The notes beneath the pieces were generated by a model. It was not told the origin of the DNA. It did not search any database and worked only from the letters and a program-made list of their open reading frames with translations. Shown here piece after piece: positions 34,892 to 44,629 of a DNA stretch of 64,000 nt; within the stretch, counting starts at the first letter, position 1; the number at the start of each line of letters is the position of its first letter. Both the position numbers and the translations under genes were made by a program. The DNA is from Winogradskyella ursingii (GTDB taxonomy: Bacteria > Bacteroidota > Bacteroidia > Flavobacteriales > Flavobacteriaceae): positions 62,001 to 126,000 of the forward strand of contig NZ_JABFDH010000006.1 of NCBI RefSeq assembly GCF_013403975.1. The letters run 5' to 3'.

Positions 34892-37318
34892 TTAACGTAA
34901 CTCAGCACCAACTTTACTTTCAAAATTAGCCTGAAGCTTGCTCATTATTTTGTCAATCTGTTTATCCGTAAGCGTTTTGTTTTCATCTTGAAGTATAAAA
35001 CTTATAGCGTAACTTTTCTTATCACGTGGAAGATTTTCACCTTCGTATACATCAAACAGGTCTACACTTTTAAGTAATTGTTTTTCGGTTTGTTTGGCGA
35101 TAGTTTCAATATCTTCAAACTTGATATTGCGATCCAATAATAACGCAAAATCACGTCTAACTTCCGGATATTTAGGAATTGGAGAGAACTGAACATTATT
35201 ATGTTTGGCCATGGCAATTACATTGTCCCAATTAAAATCTGCGAACAATACAGGTTGGGAAATGCCAAAATGTTTTAATATTGATTTTTTTATCAATCCA
35301 AATTCAACAATCTTCAGTTTGCCTATAGAATATCCGATGCCTTCACTTAGAGTATCTCTTTTTAAGGCAGATGTCTTAAAACGTGATAGTCCTAAACGCT
35401 CCAAAACACCTTCAATCGTACCTTTTAGAAAAAAGAAATCGCTTGGTGTATTGGGAGAATTCCAACGTTCTTTAGATTTATTTCCTGTAACAAATAGAGA
35501 AAGGTGTTTGTTTTCTTCACGTTGCTCTGAATATTGATGATATGTTTTTCCAAATTCAAACAACTTTAAATCTTCACGCTTTCTATTGATGTTATGTGCA
35601 ACTGCCTCTAGTCCTGAAAATAATAGCGATTGGCGCATTACTCCCAAGTCATTGCTCAATGGATTAAGCATTTCAACATTATGCTCAGCACTTAGTTGTT
35701 CGCTCAATTCTATATATTTTGGAGAAGTTAGCGAATTGGCCATAATCTCATAAAATCCTTGGGATGCCAATTGGTTGCCTATAATATTCTGAACTTTATA
35801 ATCTTCAAATCTTGAGGAATTGGAGATAGAGGCATTGAGCTTTTCTGTTGTCGCTATATTATTATAACCGTAAACTCTCAAAATTTCCTCAATGATATCA
35901 GCCTCGCGCTGCACATCATTTCTATAAGCAGGCACGGTTAGACCTAATCCCGTTTCAGTAACATTATTGACTTTTATATCCAAAGAGGAAAGAATGCTCT
36001 TGATTGTTTCTCGCGGAATTTCTTCGCCAATCAATTTTTTAGCATTATCAAAACTTAATCTCACCTGAAAATCTTCAATTTTCTTTGGGTATGCATCAAC
36101 AATATCGCTAGAAATTTCACCTCCGGCAATATCCAGTATTAGAAGTGCGGCGCGTTTTAGCGCGTATTCAGTAATATTTGGGTCAATACCTCTCTCAAAT
36201 CTAAAGGATGCATCAGTGTTTAACGCATGTCGTTTTGCGGTTTTGCGAATGCTTATTGGGTTAAAGTAGGCACTTTCAAGAAAAATACTTGTTGTATTTT
36301 CTGTAACACTAGAATTTGTTCCTCCAAAAACTCCGGCTATACACATTGGTTTTTCGGCATCGCAAATCATTAAATCATCTTCATGAAGTTCTCGTTCCAC
36401 TTCATCCAAAGTAGTGAACTTGGTGCCAGCCTCACATGTTTTTACTACTATCTTGTTACCGGCAACTTTATTGGCATCAAACGCGTGAAGTGGTTGGCCT
36501 AATTCGTGCAAAACGTAATTGGTAATATCTACAATATTGTTTTTTGGTGTTAACCCAATAGATTTAAGTCTGTTTTGTAACCATTCTGGGGATGATTGGA
36601 CTTTAAGTCCAGAAATGGTAACACCACAGTAACGTGGAGCTTTTTCTTTGTTCTGTACGTCTACATCTATTTTAAGCGAACGTGCGTCGACGTGGTAAGA
36701 ACTAACTGAAGGTGTTATTAATTCCAATGAGACTTCACGTTGCAAAAGGCCTGCCTTTAAGTCCCTGGCAACGCCATAATGACTCATGGCATCTGCACGG
36801 TTGGGAGTTAATCCAATTTCAAAAATATAGTCGGTTTCGATATTAAAAACTTTTGAAGCTGGAGTTCCAACTTTTAAGTCGTCATCCAATACCATTATAC
36901 CATCGTGCGATTCACCTAAGCCTAATTCGTCTTCAGCGCAAATCATACCATGGCTTTCTTCGCCTCGTATTTTTCCTTTTTTAATTTTCCAAGCTTCGCC
37001 TTCTGCCGTATAAAGTGTGGAACCGATAGTTGCAACAGGGACTTTTTGTCCAGCAGCTACATTTGGCGCACCACAAACAATTTGCACTGGGTCTTTTTTA
37101 CCAATATTGACAGTCGTTAATTTTAAGCGGTCTGCATTTGGATGTTGCACACAGGTTAAAACTTCGCCGACAATGATGCCCTCAAGTCCTCCTTTTACGG
37201 ATTCAAAACGTTCAATTCCTTCAATTTCCAGACCGAGGTCTGTAAGTAGTTCGCCAGTTTTTTCAGCGTTCCAATCTATGTTTATAAACTGTTTGAGCCA
37301 GTTGTACGAAATTTTCAT
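34892..37318 (-). CDS. pheT: Phenylalanyl-tRNA synthetase beta subunit
   Basis: 808 residues, full length. With PheS it forms the alpha2-beta2 enzyme that charges tRNA-Phe. The MKISYNWLKQFINI start is typical. The tRNA-binding EMAP-like domain (about 42-155) has VQIVCGAPNVAAGQKVPVA. The B3/B4 editing domain follows (APRYCGVTISG, VDITNYVLHELGQPLHAFD), then B5 (RNDVQREADIIEEILRVYGY) and the C-terminal anticodon-recognition domain beginning SPIPKYPEVRRDFALLLD. pheS is not adjacent, as is common in Bacteroidota. A consensus -7 element lies 22 bases before the start. Confidence 0.97.
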   Translation of the reverse strand: MKISYNWLKQFINIDWNAEKTGELLTDLGLEIEGIERFESVKGGLEGIIVGEVLTCVQHPNADRLKLTTVNIGKKDPVQIVCGAPNVAAGQKVPVATIGSTLYTAEGEAWKIKKGKIRGEESHGMICAEDELGLGESHDGIMVLDDDLKVGTPASKVFNIETDYIFEIGLTPNRADAMSHYGVARDLKAGLLQREVSLELITPSVSSYHVDARSLKIDVDVQNKEKAPRYCGVTISGLKVQSSPEWLQNRLKSIGLTPKNNIVDITNYVLHELGQPLHAFDANKVAGNKIVVKTCEAGTKFTTLDEVERELHEDDLMICDAEKPMCIAGVFGGTNSSVTENTTSIFLESAYFNPISIRKTAKRHALNTDASFRFERGIDPNITEYALKRAALLILDIAGGEISSDIVDAYPKKIEDFQVRLSFDNAKKLIGEEIPRETIKSILSSLDIKVNNVTETGLGLTVPAYRNDVQREADIIEEILRVYGYNNIATTEKLNASISNSSRFEDYKVQNIIGNQLASQGFYEIMANSLTSPKYIELSEQLSAEHNVEMLNPLSNDLGVMRQSLLFSGLEAVAHNINRKREDLKLFEFGKTYHQYSEQREENKHLSLFVTGNKSKERWNSPNTPSDFFFLKGTIEGVLERLGLSRFKTSALKRDTLSEGIGYSIGKLKIVEFGLIKKSILKHFGISQPVLFADFNWDNVIAMAKHNNVQFSPIPKYPEVRRDFALLLDRNIKFEDIETIAKQTEKQLLKSVDLFDVYEGENLPRDKKSYAISFILQDENKTLTDKQIDKIMSKLQANFESKVGAELR

Positions 37319-37339
37319 AGTCTAAATTCAATCAAGATG

Positions 37340-37347
37340 CAAAGATA
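37340..37347 (-). promoter_or_regulatory. TAnnTTTG element upstream of pheT
   Basis: On the minus strand TATCTTTG ends 21 bases before the pheT ATG. A TTG at 37365-37363 is only 15 bases further upstream, short of the usual spacing, so the -33 half is uncertain. Confidence 0.5.
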
Positions 37348-37436
37348 GCAAAAGCAATAAGTCAATGAAATAACGGTTTGCTTTTTTATGTAAGGTCTAT
37401 GTTATAATTTCGAACTTTATTGAAAGCTATTTAATT

Positions 37437-38651
37437 ATGAAAAAAATATCAATTTTGTTAATTACTATTTTGTTTCTGAATTGTAATAAGGAAAAACAAG
37501 CTAATGAACTGCAAGTTGGAACGTATAGAGCAGTTTTAGAGGTTCAGGATAACGAGGAATTGCCATTCGTTTTTGAAGTAGAATCGCCTAAAAAATTAAA
37601 AATCTATAATGCTGAAGAAGTAATTGAAGTCGACGAAATCGAATATAAGAATGATTCCATATTTATTAAAGCACCTGTTTTTGAAGGCATAATAGCCGCA
37701 AAGTTTGATGGTGATCATCTTAAAGGCAGTTTTACAAAAGAAAGTTTAGATAGAGTAGTGCCCTTTTCTGCTGAATTTAATAATGAATTAAGATTTGATT
37801 CTGAAACAAAACCGACTCAAAACGTTTCTGGTACTTGGGAAACTGTTTTTAGTGAAGGTATACAAGACGACGAATATATTGCCAAGGGAATTTTTAATCA
37901 AAAAGGTAGTAAAATCACAGGAACTTTCCGCACAACAACTGGAGATTATCGATACCTTGAAGGTGTGATGGATGGAGATGTAATGAAACTTTCAACATTC
38001 GATGGCGCGCATGCCTTTTTGTTTACGGCAAAAGTTTCTGATTCTACCATGAAAGGCACCTTCTATTCTGGGAACCATTGGAAAGAACCATTTGTGGCCA
38101 AGCGCAACGAGAATTATGAATTGCCAAGTGCTAATGAACTCACTTTTATCAAAGATGGATACGATGGTTTAGAATTTTCTTTCCCCAATGAAAAAGGTGA
38201 AATAGTTTCCATCAGCGATGATAGATTTAAGGATAAGGTTGTGGTAGTGCAAATAATGGGAACATGGTGCCCAAACTGTCTTGACGAAAGTAAATACTAC
38301 ACTAAATTTTACGAAGAAAACAACGACAAGGATTTTGAAATGGTAGCGTTAGCCTTTGAGTATGCCAAAACCGAGCAAAAGGCTTTCAAAAGCATTAATA
38401 GACTGAAAGAAAAACTGAATATTAATTATCCTATACTATTAGCACAATACGGAACTTCAGACAAAGCAAAGGCCCAAGAGAAACTCCCAATGCTTAATCA
38501 TGTATTGTCTTATCCAACCTCAATTTTTATTGATAAAAAAGGGAATGTGCGCAAAATACACACAGGATTCAATGGGCCTGCTACAGGCCAAAAGTATGTT
38601 GAATTTAAGGACGAGTTTGAAGGTTTTGTTAGCGAATTGTTGCAAGAATGA
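37437..38651 (+). CDS. TlpA-like thioredoxin-fold lipoprotein
   Basis: 404 residues. A signal ends in a lipobox-like LFLNC (Cys16), so it is probably a periplasm-facing lipoprotein. The N-terminal 230 residues are beta-rich and of unknown role, with EFNNEL and a GTWETVF region resembling lipocalin-like repeats. The C-terminal domain (about 245-404) is a thioredoxin fold with MGTWCPNCLDES (Cys278, Cys281). YPTSIFIDKKGNVRKIHTGF contains the cis-proline segment. Such proteins keep cysteines of envelope proteins, such as cytochromes, reduced. It stands alone between pheT and the YqaE-type gene. Confidence 0.88.
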   Translation: MKKISILLITILFLNCNKEKQANELQVGTYRAVLEVQDNEELPFVFEVESPKKLKIYNAEEVIEVDEIEYKNDSIFIKAPVFEGIIAAKFDGDHLKGSFTKESLDRVVPFSAEFNNELRFDSETKPTQNVSGTWETVFSEGIQDDEYIAKGIFNQKGSKITGTFRTTTGDYRYLEGVMDGDVMKLSTFDGAHAFLFTAKVSDSTMKGTFYSGNHWKEPFVAKRNENYELPSANELTFIKDGYDGLEFSFPNEKGEIVSISDDRFKDKVVVVQIMGTWCPNCLDESKYYTKFYEENNDKDFEMVALAFEYAKTEQKAFKSINRLKEKLNINYPILLAQYGTSDKAKAQEKLPMLNHVLSYPTSIFIDKKGNVRKIHTGFNGPATGQKYVEFKDEFEGFVSELLQE

Positions 38652-38805
38652 GAAAATGCCCAGCATTGGGCGTCAGCTACACTGTTCTGTTTAAATTAAA
38701 TTTTCTATTAAATGAATTTTTCATTTGAGATTTTTAATTGTTGCTATTCTTTCATATACGCTAACAATAGAATGTTTCAAGCAAAGGTCACGGCTTTTTC
38801 TATTG

Positions 38806-38813
38806 TAAATTTG
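38806..38813 (+). promoter_or_regulatory. TAnnTTTG element upstream of the YqaE-type gene
   Basis: TAAATTTG matches the -7 consensus and ends 22 bases before the ATG at 38836. It supports independent expression of the 50-residue gene. Confidence 0.45.
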
Positions 38814-38835
38814 GTTATAACCAAAAAATAGAATT

Positions 38836-38988
38836 ATGTCGATATTAACAATTATACTTTGCATTTTATTACCACCATTAGCTGTATTTCTTAAACACGG
38901 CTTGGGAACAGAATTTTTAATCAGCCTATTATTAACTCTAATTGGTTGGCTGCCCGGTGTTATTTATGCATTTTATGTAAATAGTTAA
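38836..38988 (+). CDS. YqaE/Pmp3-family small membrane protein
   Basis: 50 residues with two membrane helices. The Pmp3/YqaE signature is clear: ILLPPLAVFLKHGLGTEF, then a second helix and WLPGVIYAFYV. Members occur from bacteria to plants and fungi, usually induced by salt, cold or membrane stress, and are thought to stabilise membrane potential. It has its own -7 element and lies 26 bases upstream of an atypical SDR gene, followed by a DJ-1/PfpI gene, so a small general-stress cluster is likely. Confidence 0.9.
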   Translation: MSILTIILCILLPPLAVFLKHGLGTEFLISLLLTLIGWLPGVIYAFYVNS

Positions 38989-39013
38989 GAATACCAACAA
39001 TAGAAAAAAGAAA

Positions 39014-39655
39014 ATGGAAAATATATTAGTAGCTGGTGCCAACGGTACTACTGGAAAACAAGTTGTTAACCTTTTAAAATCATCACAGTATTTTAACCCT
39101 GTAGCTATGGTTAGAAATGAGGATCAGATAAAACAATTTAAAGATGATGGAATCGATGTTGTTTTGGGTGATCTGCAAAAAGATTTGGCTCATGTTGTAA
39201 AAAATACGGACAAGATAATTTTTGCGGCCGGCTCTGGCGGGAAACAAGTAGTCGAAGTTGATCAGGAGGGTGCAAAACGCTTAATTGATGTATCTAAGAT
39301 GGCGAATGTTAAAAAATTTGTTATGCTCAGCTCAATGGGAGCAGATAAACCTGAGGAGGCAGATGATTTACAGGAATATTTGAAGGCCAAACACAAAGCA
39401 GATGTTCATTTGCAAAACAGTGGATTAAATTATGCAATTGTACGTCCAGGCACTTTAAATAATAATAAAGGAAAAGGAAAAATTGAACTTAGTGAAAAGT
39501 TAAATAAACGTGGTGAGATCAGTAGGGCAGATGTGGCAAGGACATTAGTTCAAGCTGTTCATGATAATGCACCAAATCATTCGACCTTCGAAATTCTTGA
39601 GGGAGATATTTTAATAGGTAAAGCGTTCGATAAATTAAATGATAATGTAAGTTAG
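39014..39655 (+). CDS. Atypical SDR, NAD(P)-binding oxidoreductase
   Basis: 213 residues. The Rossmann loop GANGTTGKQVV (residues 8-18) binds NAD(P), VMLSSMGADKP sits where the catalytic Ser strand lies, and LNYAIVRPGTLNN follows. The canonical YxxxK of classical SDRs is replaced by YLKAKHKAD, which fits the atypical SDR or NmrA-like group such as YwnB. Substrate unknown; such proteins often reduce quinone-like compounds or sense redox state. The preceding gene is the YqaE-type protein and the following gene a DJ-1/PfpI protein, suggesting a stress-response role. Confidence 0.88.
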   Translation: MENILVAGANGTTGKQVVNLLKSSQYFNPVAMVRNEDQIKQFKDDGIDVVLGDLQKDLAHVVKNTDKIIFAAGSGGKQVVEVDQEGAKRLIDVSKMANVKKFVMLSSMGADKPEEADDLQEYLKAKHKADVHLQNSGLNYAIVRPGTLNNNKGKGKIELSEKLNKRGEISRADVARTLVQAVHDNAPNHSTFEILEGDILIGKAFDKLNDNVS

Positions 39656-39728
39656 GCCTTTTGCCTATTAAAATTATTAACATTTAACACTTGAAAAAAT
39701 TAAAGTAGAACAATAAATAAAAAATAAA

Positions 39729-40289
39729 ATGGAAAATTTAAATAAGAAAACAGTAGCAATATTAGCAACCAACGGATTTGAAGAGAGCGAACTAAGCGAA
39801 CCTAAAAAAGCCCTTGAAAAAGCGGGAGCTGACGTGCATATTGTATCGTTGGAATCTGGTGAAATTAAAGGATGGTCAGATGGTAATTGGAGCAATAGCT
39901 ATAAGGTTGATAAAACTCTAAGTGAAGTAAATCAAAAAGACTATAACGCGCTGGTATTGCCAGGAGGACAGATTAATCCAGATGTATTGCGTAAGGATAA
40001 AAATGCAGTAGCATTTGTAAAGTCATTTTTCGAAGCTCACAAACCGGTCGCGGCAATTTGTCACGCGCCATGGTTATTGGTAGAAGCAGAAGTTGTAAAA
40101 GGTAGAAAAGTAACTTCTTACGATTCTATTAAAACAGATTTGATTAATGCAGGTGCCAATTGGGTGGATGAAGAAGTAGTTGTAGATGCAGGTTTAGTAA
40201 CTAGTAGATCACCCGAGGATTTACCGGCGTTTAATGCAAAACTAGTGGAAGAGGTTTATGAAGGCAAGCACGAAGAGCAGACTGCATGA
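39729..40289 (+). CDS. DJ-1/PfpI-family protein (general stress type)
   Basis: 186 residues of the PfpI/YhbO/YraA group. Nucleophile Cys111 sits in the nucleophile elbow AAICHAPWLLVEA, preceded by VLPGGQINPDVLR, with Glu in NGFEESEL near residue 18 and His112 beside the Cys. Members are credited with glyoxalase III-like or deglycase-like repair and chaperone activities; which applies here is not readable. C-terminal motif VTSRSPEDLPAFNAKLVEE is standard. It is followed by a terminator hairpin and closes a stress cluster with the SDR and YqaE-type genes. Confidence 0.92.
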   Translation: MENLNKKTVAILATNGFEESELSEPKKALEKAGADVHIVSLESGEIKGWSDGNWSNSYKVDKTLSEVNQKDYNALVLPGGQINPDVLRKDKNAVAFVKSFFEAHKPVAAICHAPWLLVEAEVVKGRKVTSYDSIKTDLINAGANWVDEEVVVDAGLVTSRSPEDLPAFNAKLVEEVYEGKHEEQTA

Positions 40290-40333
40290 TTAATATGAAA
40301 TAGGTAATTGAATTTATTCAATTATTTATGAGG

Positions 40334-40363
40334 GAGACATCTATGGTTGGGTGTCTCTTTTTT
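40334..40363 (+). terminator. Terminator after the DJ-1/PfpI gene
   Basis: Stem GAGACA (40334-40339) with TGTCTC (40352-40357) and a 12-nt loop, followed by a run of T residues. It lies between the stop of the DJ-1 gene and the convergent end of recG. Confidence 0.7.
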
Positions 40364-40383
40364 ATTTCTGTGTTCTGCTTTTA

Positions 40384-42486
40384 TCAACTTATGTAGTTCC
40401 AAATGTTCCGGTATTTACTCATCTGTCTATAGGTGTTTAAAATCAATTTATGCTCCGGTGATTTGAGGCTTGGATCTACTTTCAGTACTTGTTTGGCATA
40501 ATATCGTGCTTGTTGCAAAATATCTTTGTCTTTTATTATATCTGCAATCCTAAGATTTAATACACCACTTTGTTGCGTGCCCATTATGTCTCCTGGTCCT
40601 CGAAGTTTTAGGTCTACTTCTGCGATTTCAAAACCATCACTACTTTGTACCATAGTTTGTAATCGTGTTTTGCTGTCTTGGCTCAATTTGTGCCCTGTCA
40701 TTAAAATACAATAACTCTGTTCGGCACCACGACCTACACGTCCACGTAATTGGTGCAGTTGGGATAAGCCAAAACGTTCAGCGCTTTCAATAATCATTAC
40801 TGAGGCATTGGGAACGTTCACGCCGACTTCTATTACGGTAGTGGCGACCATAATATTAGTTTCGCCCTTAGCAAAACGTTGCATTTCGTATTCTTTGTCT
40901 GCCGCTTTCATTTTACCGTGTATTATGGAAATTTGATAATTTGGCAATGGGAACTCTCGTGAGATACTTTCGTATCCATCCATCAAATCTTTATAATCCA
41001 TTTTTTCGCTTTCCTGAATTAATGGATATACGATATAAATCTGTCTTCCCTTGGCAATTTCATCCTTCATAAACCGAAAAACTTTCAGCCTATTATTGTC
41101 ATATCTATGAACGGTTTTTATAGGTTTCCTGCCAGCGGGTAATTCATCAATTACAGATATATCCAAATCCCCATAAACGGACATTGCCAATGTTCGAGGA
41201 ATTGGAGTAGCGGTCATTACAAGCACGTTAGGAGGAAGATCATTTTTATGCCACAATTTTGATCGTTGGGCGACTCCAAATCGATGTTGTTCATCAATAA
41301 TTGCTAAACCTAAATTTTTGAATTTCACCTTATCTTCTAGCAGCGCATGTGTGCCTATAAGTATCTGCAAAGTGCCATTTTCTAGATTTTTGTGAATAGT
41401 TCTTCTTTGTGAAGTGTTACTTGATCCAGTAAGAATTGAAACACTGATTTTTAGTGGTTTACATAATTCTAATATTCCATTATAGTGCTGGACTGACAAA
41501 ATTTCAGTCGGCGCCATTAAACAGCATTGAAAACCATTGTCAAGTCCCATGAGCATTGACATAAATGCAACTATGGTTTTTCCAGAGCCCACATCTCCCT
41601 GCAAGAGTCGGTTCATCTGAGCCTTGCTGCCTAAATCTGATCGAATTTCTTTTAGTACACGCTTTTGGGCATCGGTCAATTCAAAGGGTAAATGGTCATT
41701 ATAAAACGTGTTGAAATAGTCTCCTACTTTATCAAAAACAAAACCTTTAATTTTCGATTTATGGATTAAATTCTTTAAAATTAATTGCAATTGAAGGTAA
41801 AATAATTCTTCAAATTTAAGTCGGAATTGAGATCTTAAAAGTAGTTCCGGAGTCTTTGGAAAGTGAATGTTAAATAGTGCATCAGACTTAGAAATCAGTT
41901 TCAATTCTTCCATAATTGAAACCGATAAAGTTTCGGCAAATCGTCCTTTGGTTTCCAGGAATAACTGCTGCATTATTTTGGTCAATATGCGATTGGTAAT
42001 CCCTTTATTCGAAAGTTTTTCGGTAGAAGGATATATGGCTTGCATGGCAGACCTTAAGTTGCTTTCGTGTTCTGATTGCAATTCTATTTCAGGATGTGGC
42101 ATGCTAAATTTGCCGTTGAACCAATTCACTTTCCCAAATATTACGTAGGTCTGATTGATTTTTAAACTTTCTCTAGTCCATTTTTGTCCTCTAAACCATA
42201 CAAGCTCCATCATTCCCGTGTCGTCTTTAAAATTGGCGACCAATCGTTTTCCACGCTTTTGGGGCACTTCTCTAAAGTCGGTGATTTTTCCAACTATCTG
42301 AACTTCGGAGCTGTTTTGTAGCAACTCGTTGATTTTGTAATAGCGCGTGCGATCAATATAGCGATTTGGGAAAAGGTTGAGTAAATCTTGGTAGGTGTGG
42401 ATTCCTAGTTCTGAACGTAACAAATCCGCCCTATTAGGGCCAACGCCTTTGAGGTAGTCGATGGGAGTTTGGAGATTCGCGCTCAT
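40384..42486 (-). CDS. recG: ATP-dependent DNA helicase RecG
   Basis: 700 residues from the ATG complementary to 42484-42486; a TTG six codons upstream is open but less likely. RecG rewinds stalled replication forks and branched intermediates. The N-terminal wedge domain contains PIDYLKGVGPNRADLLRSEL and the OB-fold strand QIVGKITDF. The helicase core follows: Walker A LLQGDVGSGKTIVAF, IGTHALLEDKVKF, DEQHRFGVAQR (motif II), VLVMTATPIPRTLAM and ATTVIEVGVNVPNASVMIIE. The TRG element (QLRGRVGRG) and FLRPPG-like KLRGPGDIMGTQQSG motif are also present. Confidence 0.97.
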   Translation of the reverse strand: MSANLQTPIDYLKGVGPNRADLLRSELGIHTYQDLLNLFPNRYIDRTRYYKINELLQNSSEVQIVGKITDFREVPQKRGKRLVANFKDDTGMMELVWFRGQKWTRESLKINQTYVIFGKVNWFNGKFSMPHPEIELQSEHESNLRSAMQAIYPSTEKLSNKGITNRILTKIMQQLFLETKGRFAETLSVSIMEELKLISKSDALFNIHFPKTPELLLRSQFRLKFEELFYLQLQLILKNLIHKSKIKGFVFDKVGDYFNTFYNDHLPFELTDAQKRVLKEIRSDLGSKAQMNRLLQGDVGSGKTIVAFMSMLMGLDNGFQCCLMAPTEILSVQHYNGILELCKPLKISVSILTGSSNTSQRRTIHKNLENGTLQILIGTHALLEDKVKFKNLGLAIIDEQHRFGVAQRSKLWHKNDLPPNVLVMTATPIPRTLAMSVYGDLDISVIDELPAGRKPIKTVHRYDNNRLKVFRFMKDEIAKGRQIYIVYPLIQESEKMDYKDLMDGYESISREFPLPNYQISIIHGKMKAADKEYEMQRFAKGETNIMVATTVIEVGVNVPNASVMIIESAERFGLSQLHQLRGRVGRGAEQSYCILMTGHKLSQDSKTRLQTMVQSSDGFEIAEVDLKLRGPGDIMGTQQSGVLNLRIADIIKDKDILQQARYYAKQVLKVDPSLKSPEHKLILNTYRQMSKYRNIWNYIS

Positions 42487-42667
42487 GCTTGCGAATTTAC
42501 CCAATTCCTTTGAGAAAATAAATCTCTTTTTGTTATTCAGATTTTAACAATCAGAGATCAATGAAGGAATCTCAAGAACTAAAGATTTTACTTGTGTTTA
42601 TTAACACCGTTAGCGGAAAGACTACAATTTATTGTATTTTGGTCTTATTCTTGATTAAAATCTATTC

Positions 42668-44629
42668 ATGAAGAAATTCTTAGTCATTTTTACCGTGTTT
42701 GTAGCGGGTTGTTCTTTTTCTCAGCAAACGGAAAATGTAGATTTTACAAACATTAAAGCTGCAATAGAACTGGTCCCTGATTCTTCCAAAGTTATCGGCA
42801 GTGTTTATTGTGAGTTCAAAATTCTTCGTGAAGTGGATTCGGTTTATTTAGATGCTATTGATATGGCTTACATTTTCCCAGAAAAGGATGAGAATGAGGT
42901 AGGCTTTAGTTATGATAGTGATAAGCTATGGTTAAAATCAAACTTCAAAAAAGGTAAAACTTATTCCGCGGTATTTAGATATGAAGCTGTTCCTAAAAAA
43001 GCGCTCTATTTTTTGAGAAAGAATGATAAATGGCAAATTTGGACGCAAGGTCAGGGAAAATATACCAGTAATTGGCTACCGAGTATTGATGATACTAACG
43101 ATAAAATTGAGTTTGATTTAACGATTGAATTTAACAGCAATTATGAAGTCGTCGCAAATGGCGTGTTGAAAAACAGAAAAGTTGAGGGTTCAAGTATAGT
43201 TTGGCATTACGACATGCAAAAGCCTATGTCTAGTTACTTAGTTGCCTTCGCTATTGGCAAATACAACCAAACAACTGAAACCTCAGAAAGCGGTATTCCT
43301 TTAAAATATTACTATTATCCAGAAGATTCCCTAAAGGTTGAGCCGACCTATCGTTATTCCAAACAAATGTTCGATTTTTTGGAAAATGAGATCGGCTTTG
43401 CATATCCTTGGCAAAATTATAAACAAGTTCCGGTGCACGACTTTCTTTACGCTGGCATGGAAAACACTACGCTCACTATATTTTCTGATGCCTTCGTTGT
43501 GGATAATATTGGATTTAATGACAAAAATTACGTCAACGTTAATGCCCATGAACTGGCTCATCAATGGTTTGGCAATTTGGTAACTTCTACATCAGGTGAG
43601 CATCATTGGCTCCAGGAAGGTTTTGCAACCTATTATGCGCTTCTTGCAGAACGTGATATTTTTGGCGATGATTATTTTTGTTTTAAACTATATGAATCGG
43701 CATTAGATTTAGGCAGACAAGATATCGCGGGCAATGGTACATCTTTGCTCAATCCAAAATCGAGTAGCTTGACCTTTTATCAACGTGGATCTTGGGTGTT
43801 GCATGCATTGAGAGGTAAAGTTGGTGACGCCGTTTTTAGAAAAGCGGTAAAGAACTATCTAGAAAAGTACCAGTTCGCCAATGTAGAAACGTCAGATTTT
43901 ATTAAAGAAATCCAGTCATTATATGGAAAATCACTAACCAGTTTTGTAAATGAATGGATTGAACAGGAAAAATTTCCAGTATATAAAGCTTTAGAGTTGT
44001 TGGAAAAAGAATCGGCTAAAATTCAGGAATATTTGATGGTAGATTGTGAGGCAAAAAACTCAAAATGTGCTGATTATTTAAAGTACGATGTGTCTGATGA
44101 GGCAAAAGTAAAAGTCATTTCGCAATTTCCGAGCTTGGTTAATAAAAATACGTTTAGAAGTAGTTTAAAAGTGCGTCAAGCGATTTCGCAATACATCACT
44201 AAGGTTCCAGTAGAATTAAAATCTGAGTACGAATCACTATTGGATGATAAATCTTATGTCACTGTTGAAAACGCTTTGTATAATTTATGGGTCAGTTTCC
44301 CTGAAGATCGTCCTAGGTATCTTTCTAAAACCAGAAACATAGAAGGATTCAATGATAAAAACGTACGTCTGCTTTGGATAATGCTTAATCTCAATACGCC
44401 ATTTTACCAAACAGATAACAAACAAGGTTTGTATAATGAGCTTTTGAATTATACGGAAACACGATATAATGCCGACTTAAGGATGAAAGCATTTCAGTAT
44501 CTTAAATTAATTAATTCATGTAACGAAAAATGTCAATCCAATCTGAAGGAGGCCAAATCGCATCATAATTGGAGAATGGTTAAGTTTGCAAAGGATATGT
44601 CAGAACAATTAGAACAAAATAAAGGATAA
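42668..44629 (+). CDS. M1 family zinc aminopeptidase lipoprotein
   Basis: 653 residues. A signal ends in a lipobox-like VAGC (Cys15), pointing to the envelope. The gluzincin motif HELAHQ-x18-E is complete, with ligands His294, His298 and Glu317 and catalytic Glu295. The exopeptidase-type substrate loop GMENTTLTIF (GAMEN equivalent) lies about 30 residues earlier. M1 enzymes remove N-terminal amino acids; the leading beta-sandwich domain (about 20-200) is typical. The C-terminal helical half is shorter than in PepN. Its TAA overlaps the ATG of the patatin gene, so the pair is coupled. Confidence 0.93.
   Translation: MKKFLVIFTVFVAGCSFSQQTENVDFTNIKAAIELVPDSSKVIGSVYCEFKILREVDSVYLDAIDMAYIFPEKDENEVGFSYDSDKLWLKSNFKKGKTYSAVFRYEAVPKKALYFLRKNDKWQIWTQGQGKYTSNWLPSIDDTNDKIEFDLTIEFNSNYEVVANGVLKNRKVEGSSIVWHYDMQKPMSSYLVAFAIGKYNQTTETSESGIPLKYYYYPEDSLKVEPTYRYSKQMFDFLENEIGFAYPWQNYKQVPVHDFLYAGMENTTLTIFSDAFVVDNIGFNDKNYVNVNAHELAHQWFGNLVTSTSGEHHWLQEGFATYYALLAERDIFGDDYFCFKLYESALDLGRQDIAGNGTSLLNPKSSSLTFYQRGSWVLHALRGKVGDAVFRKAVKNYLEKYQFANVETSDFIKEIQSLYGKSLTSFVNEWIEQEKFPVYKALELLEKESAKIQEYLMVDCEAKNSKCADYLKYDVSDEAKVKVISQFPSLVNKNTFRSSLKVRQAISQYITKVPVELKSEYESLLDDKSYVTVENALYNLWVSFPEDRPRYLSKTRNIEGFNDKNVRLLWIMLNLNTPFYQTDNKQGLYNELLNYTETRYNADLRMKAFQYLKLINSCNEKCQSNLKEAKSHHNWRMVKFAKDMSEQLEQNKG

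Noticed and set aside
38655-38676. GCCCA-GCAT-TGGGC hairpin after the TlpA-like gene
   Set aside because: The stem is short and no T-run follows, so I did not call it a terminator.
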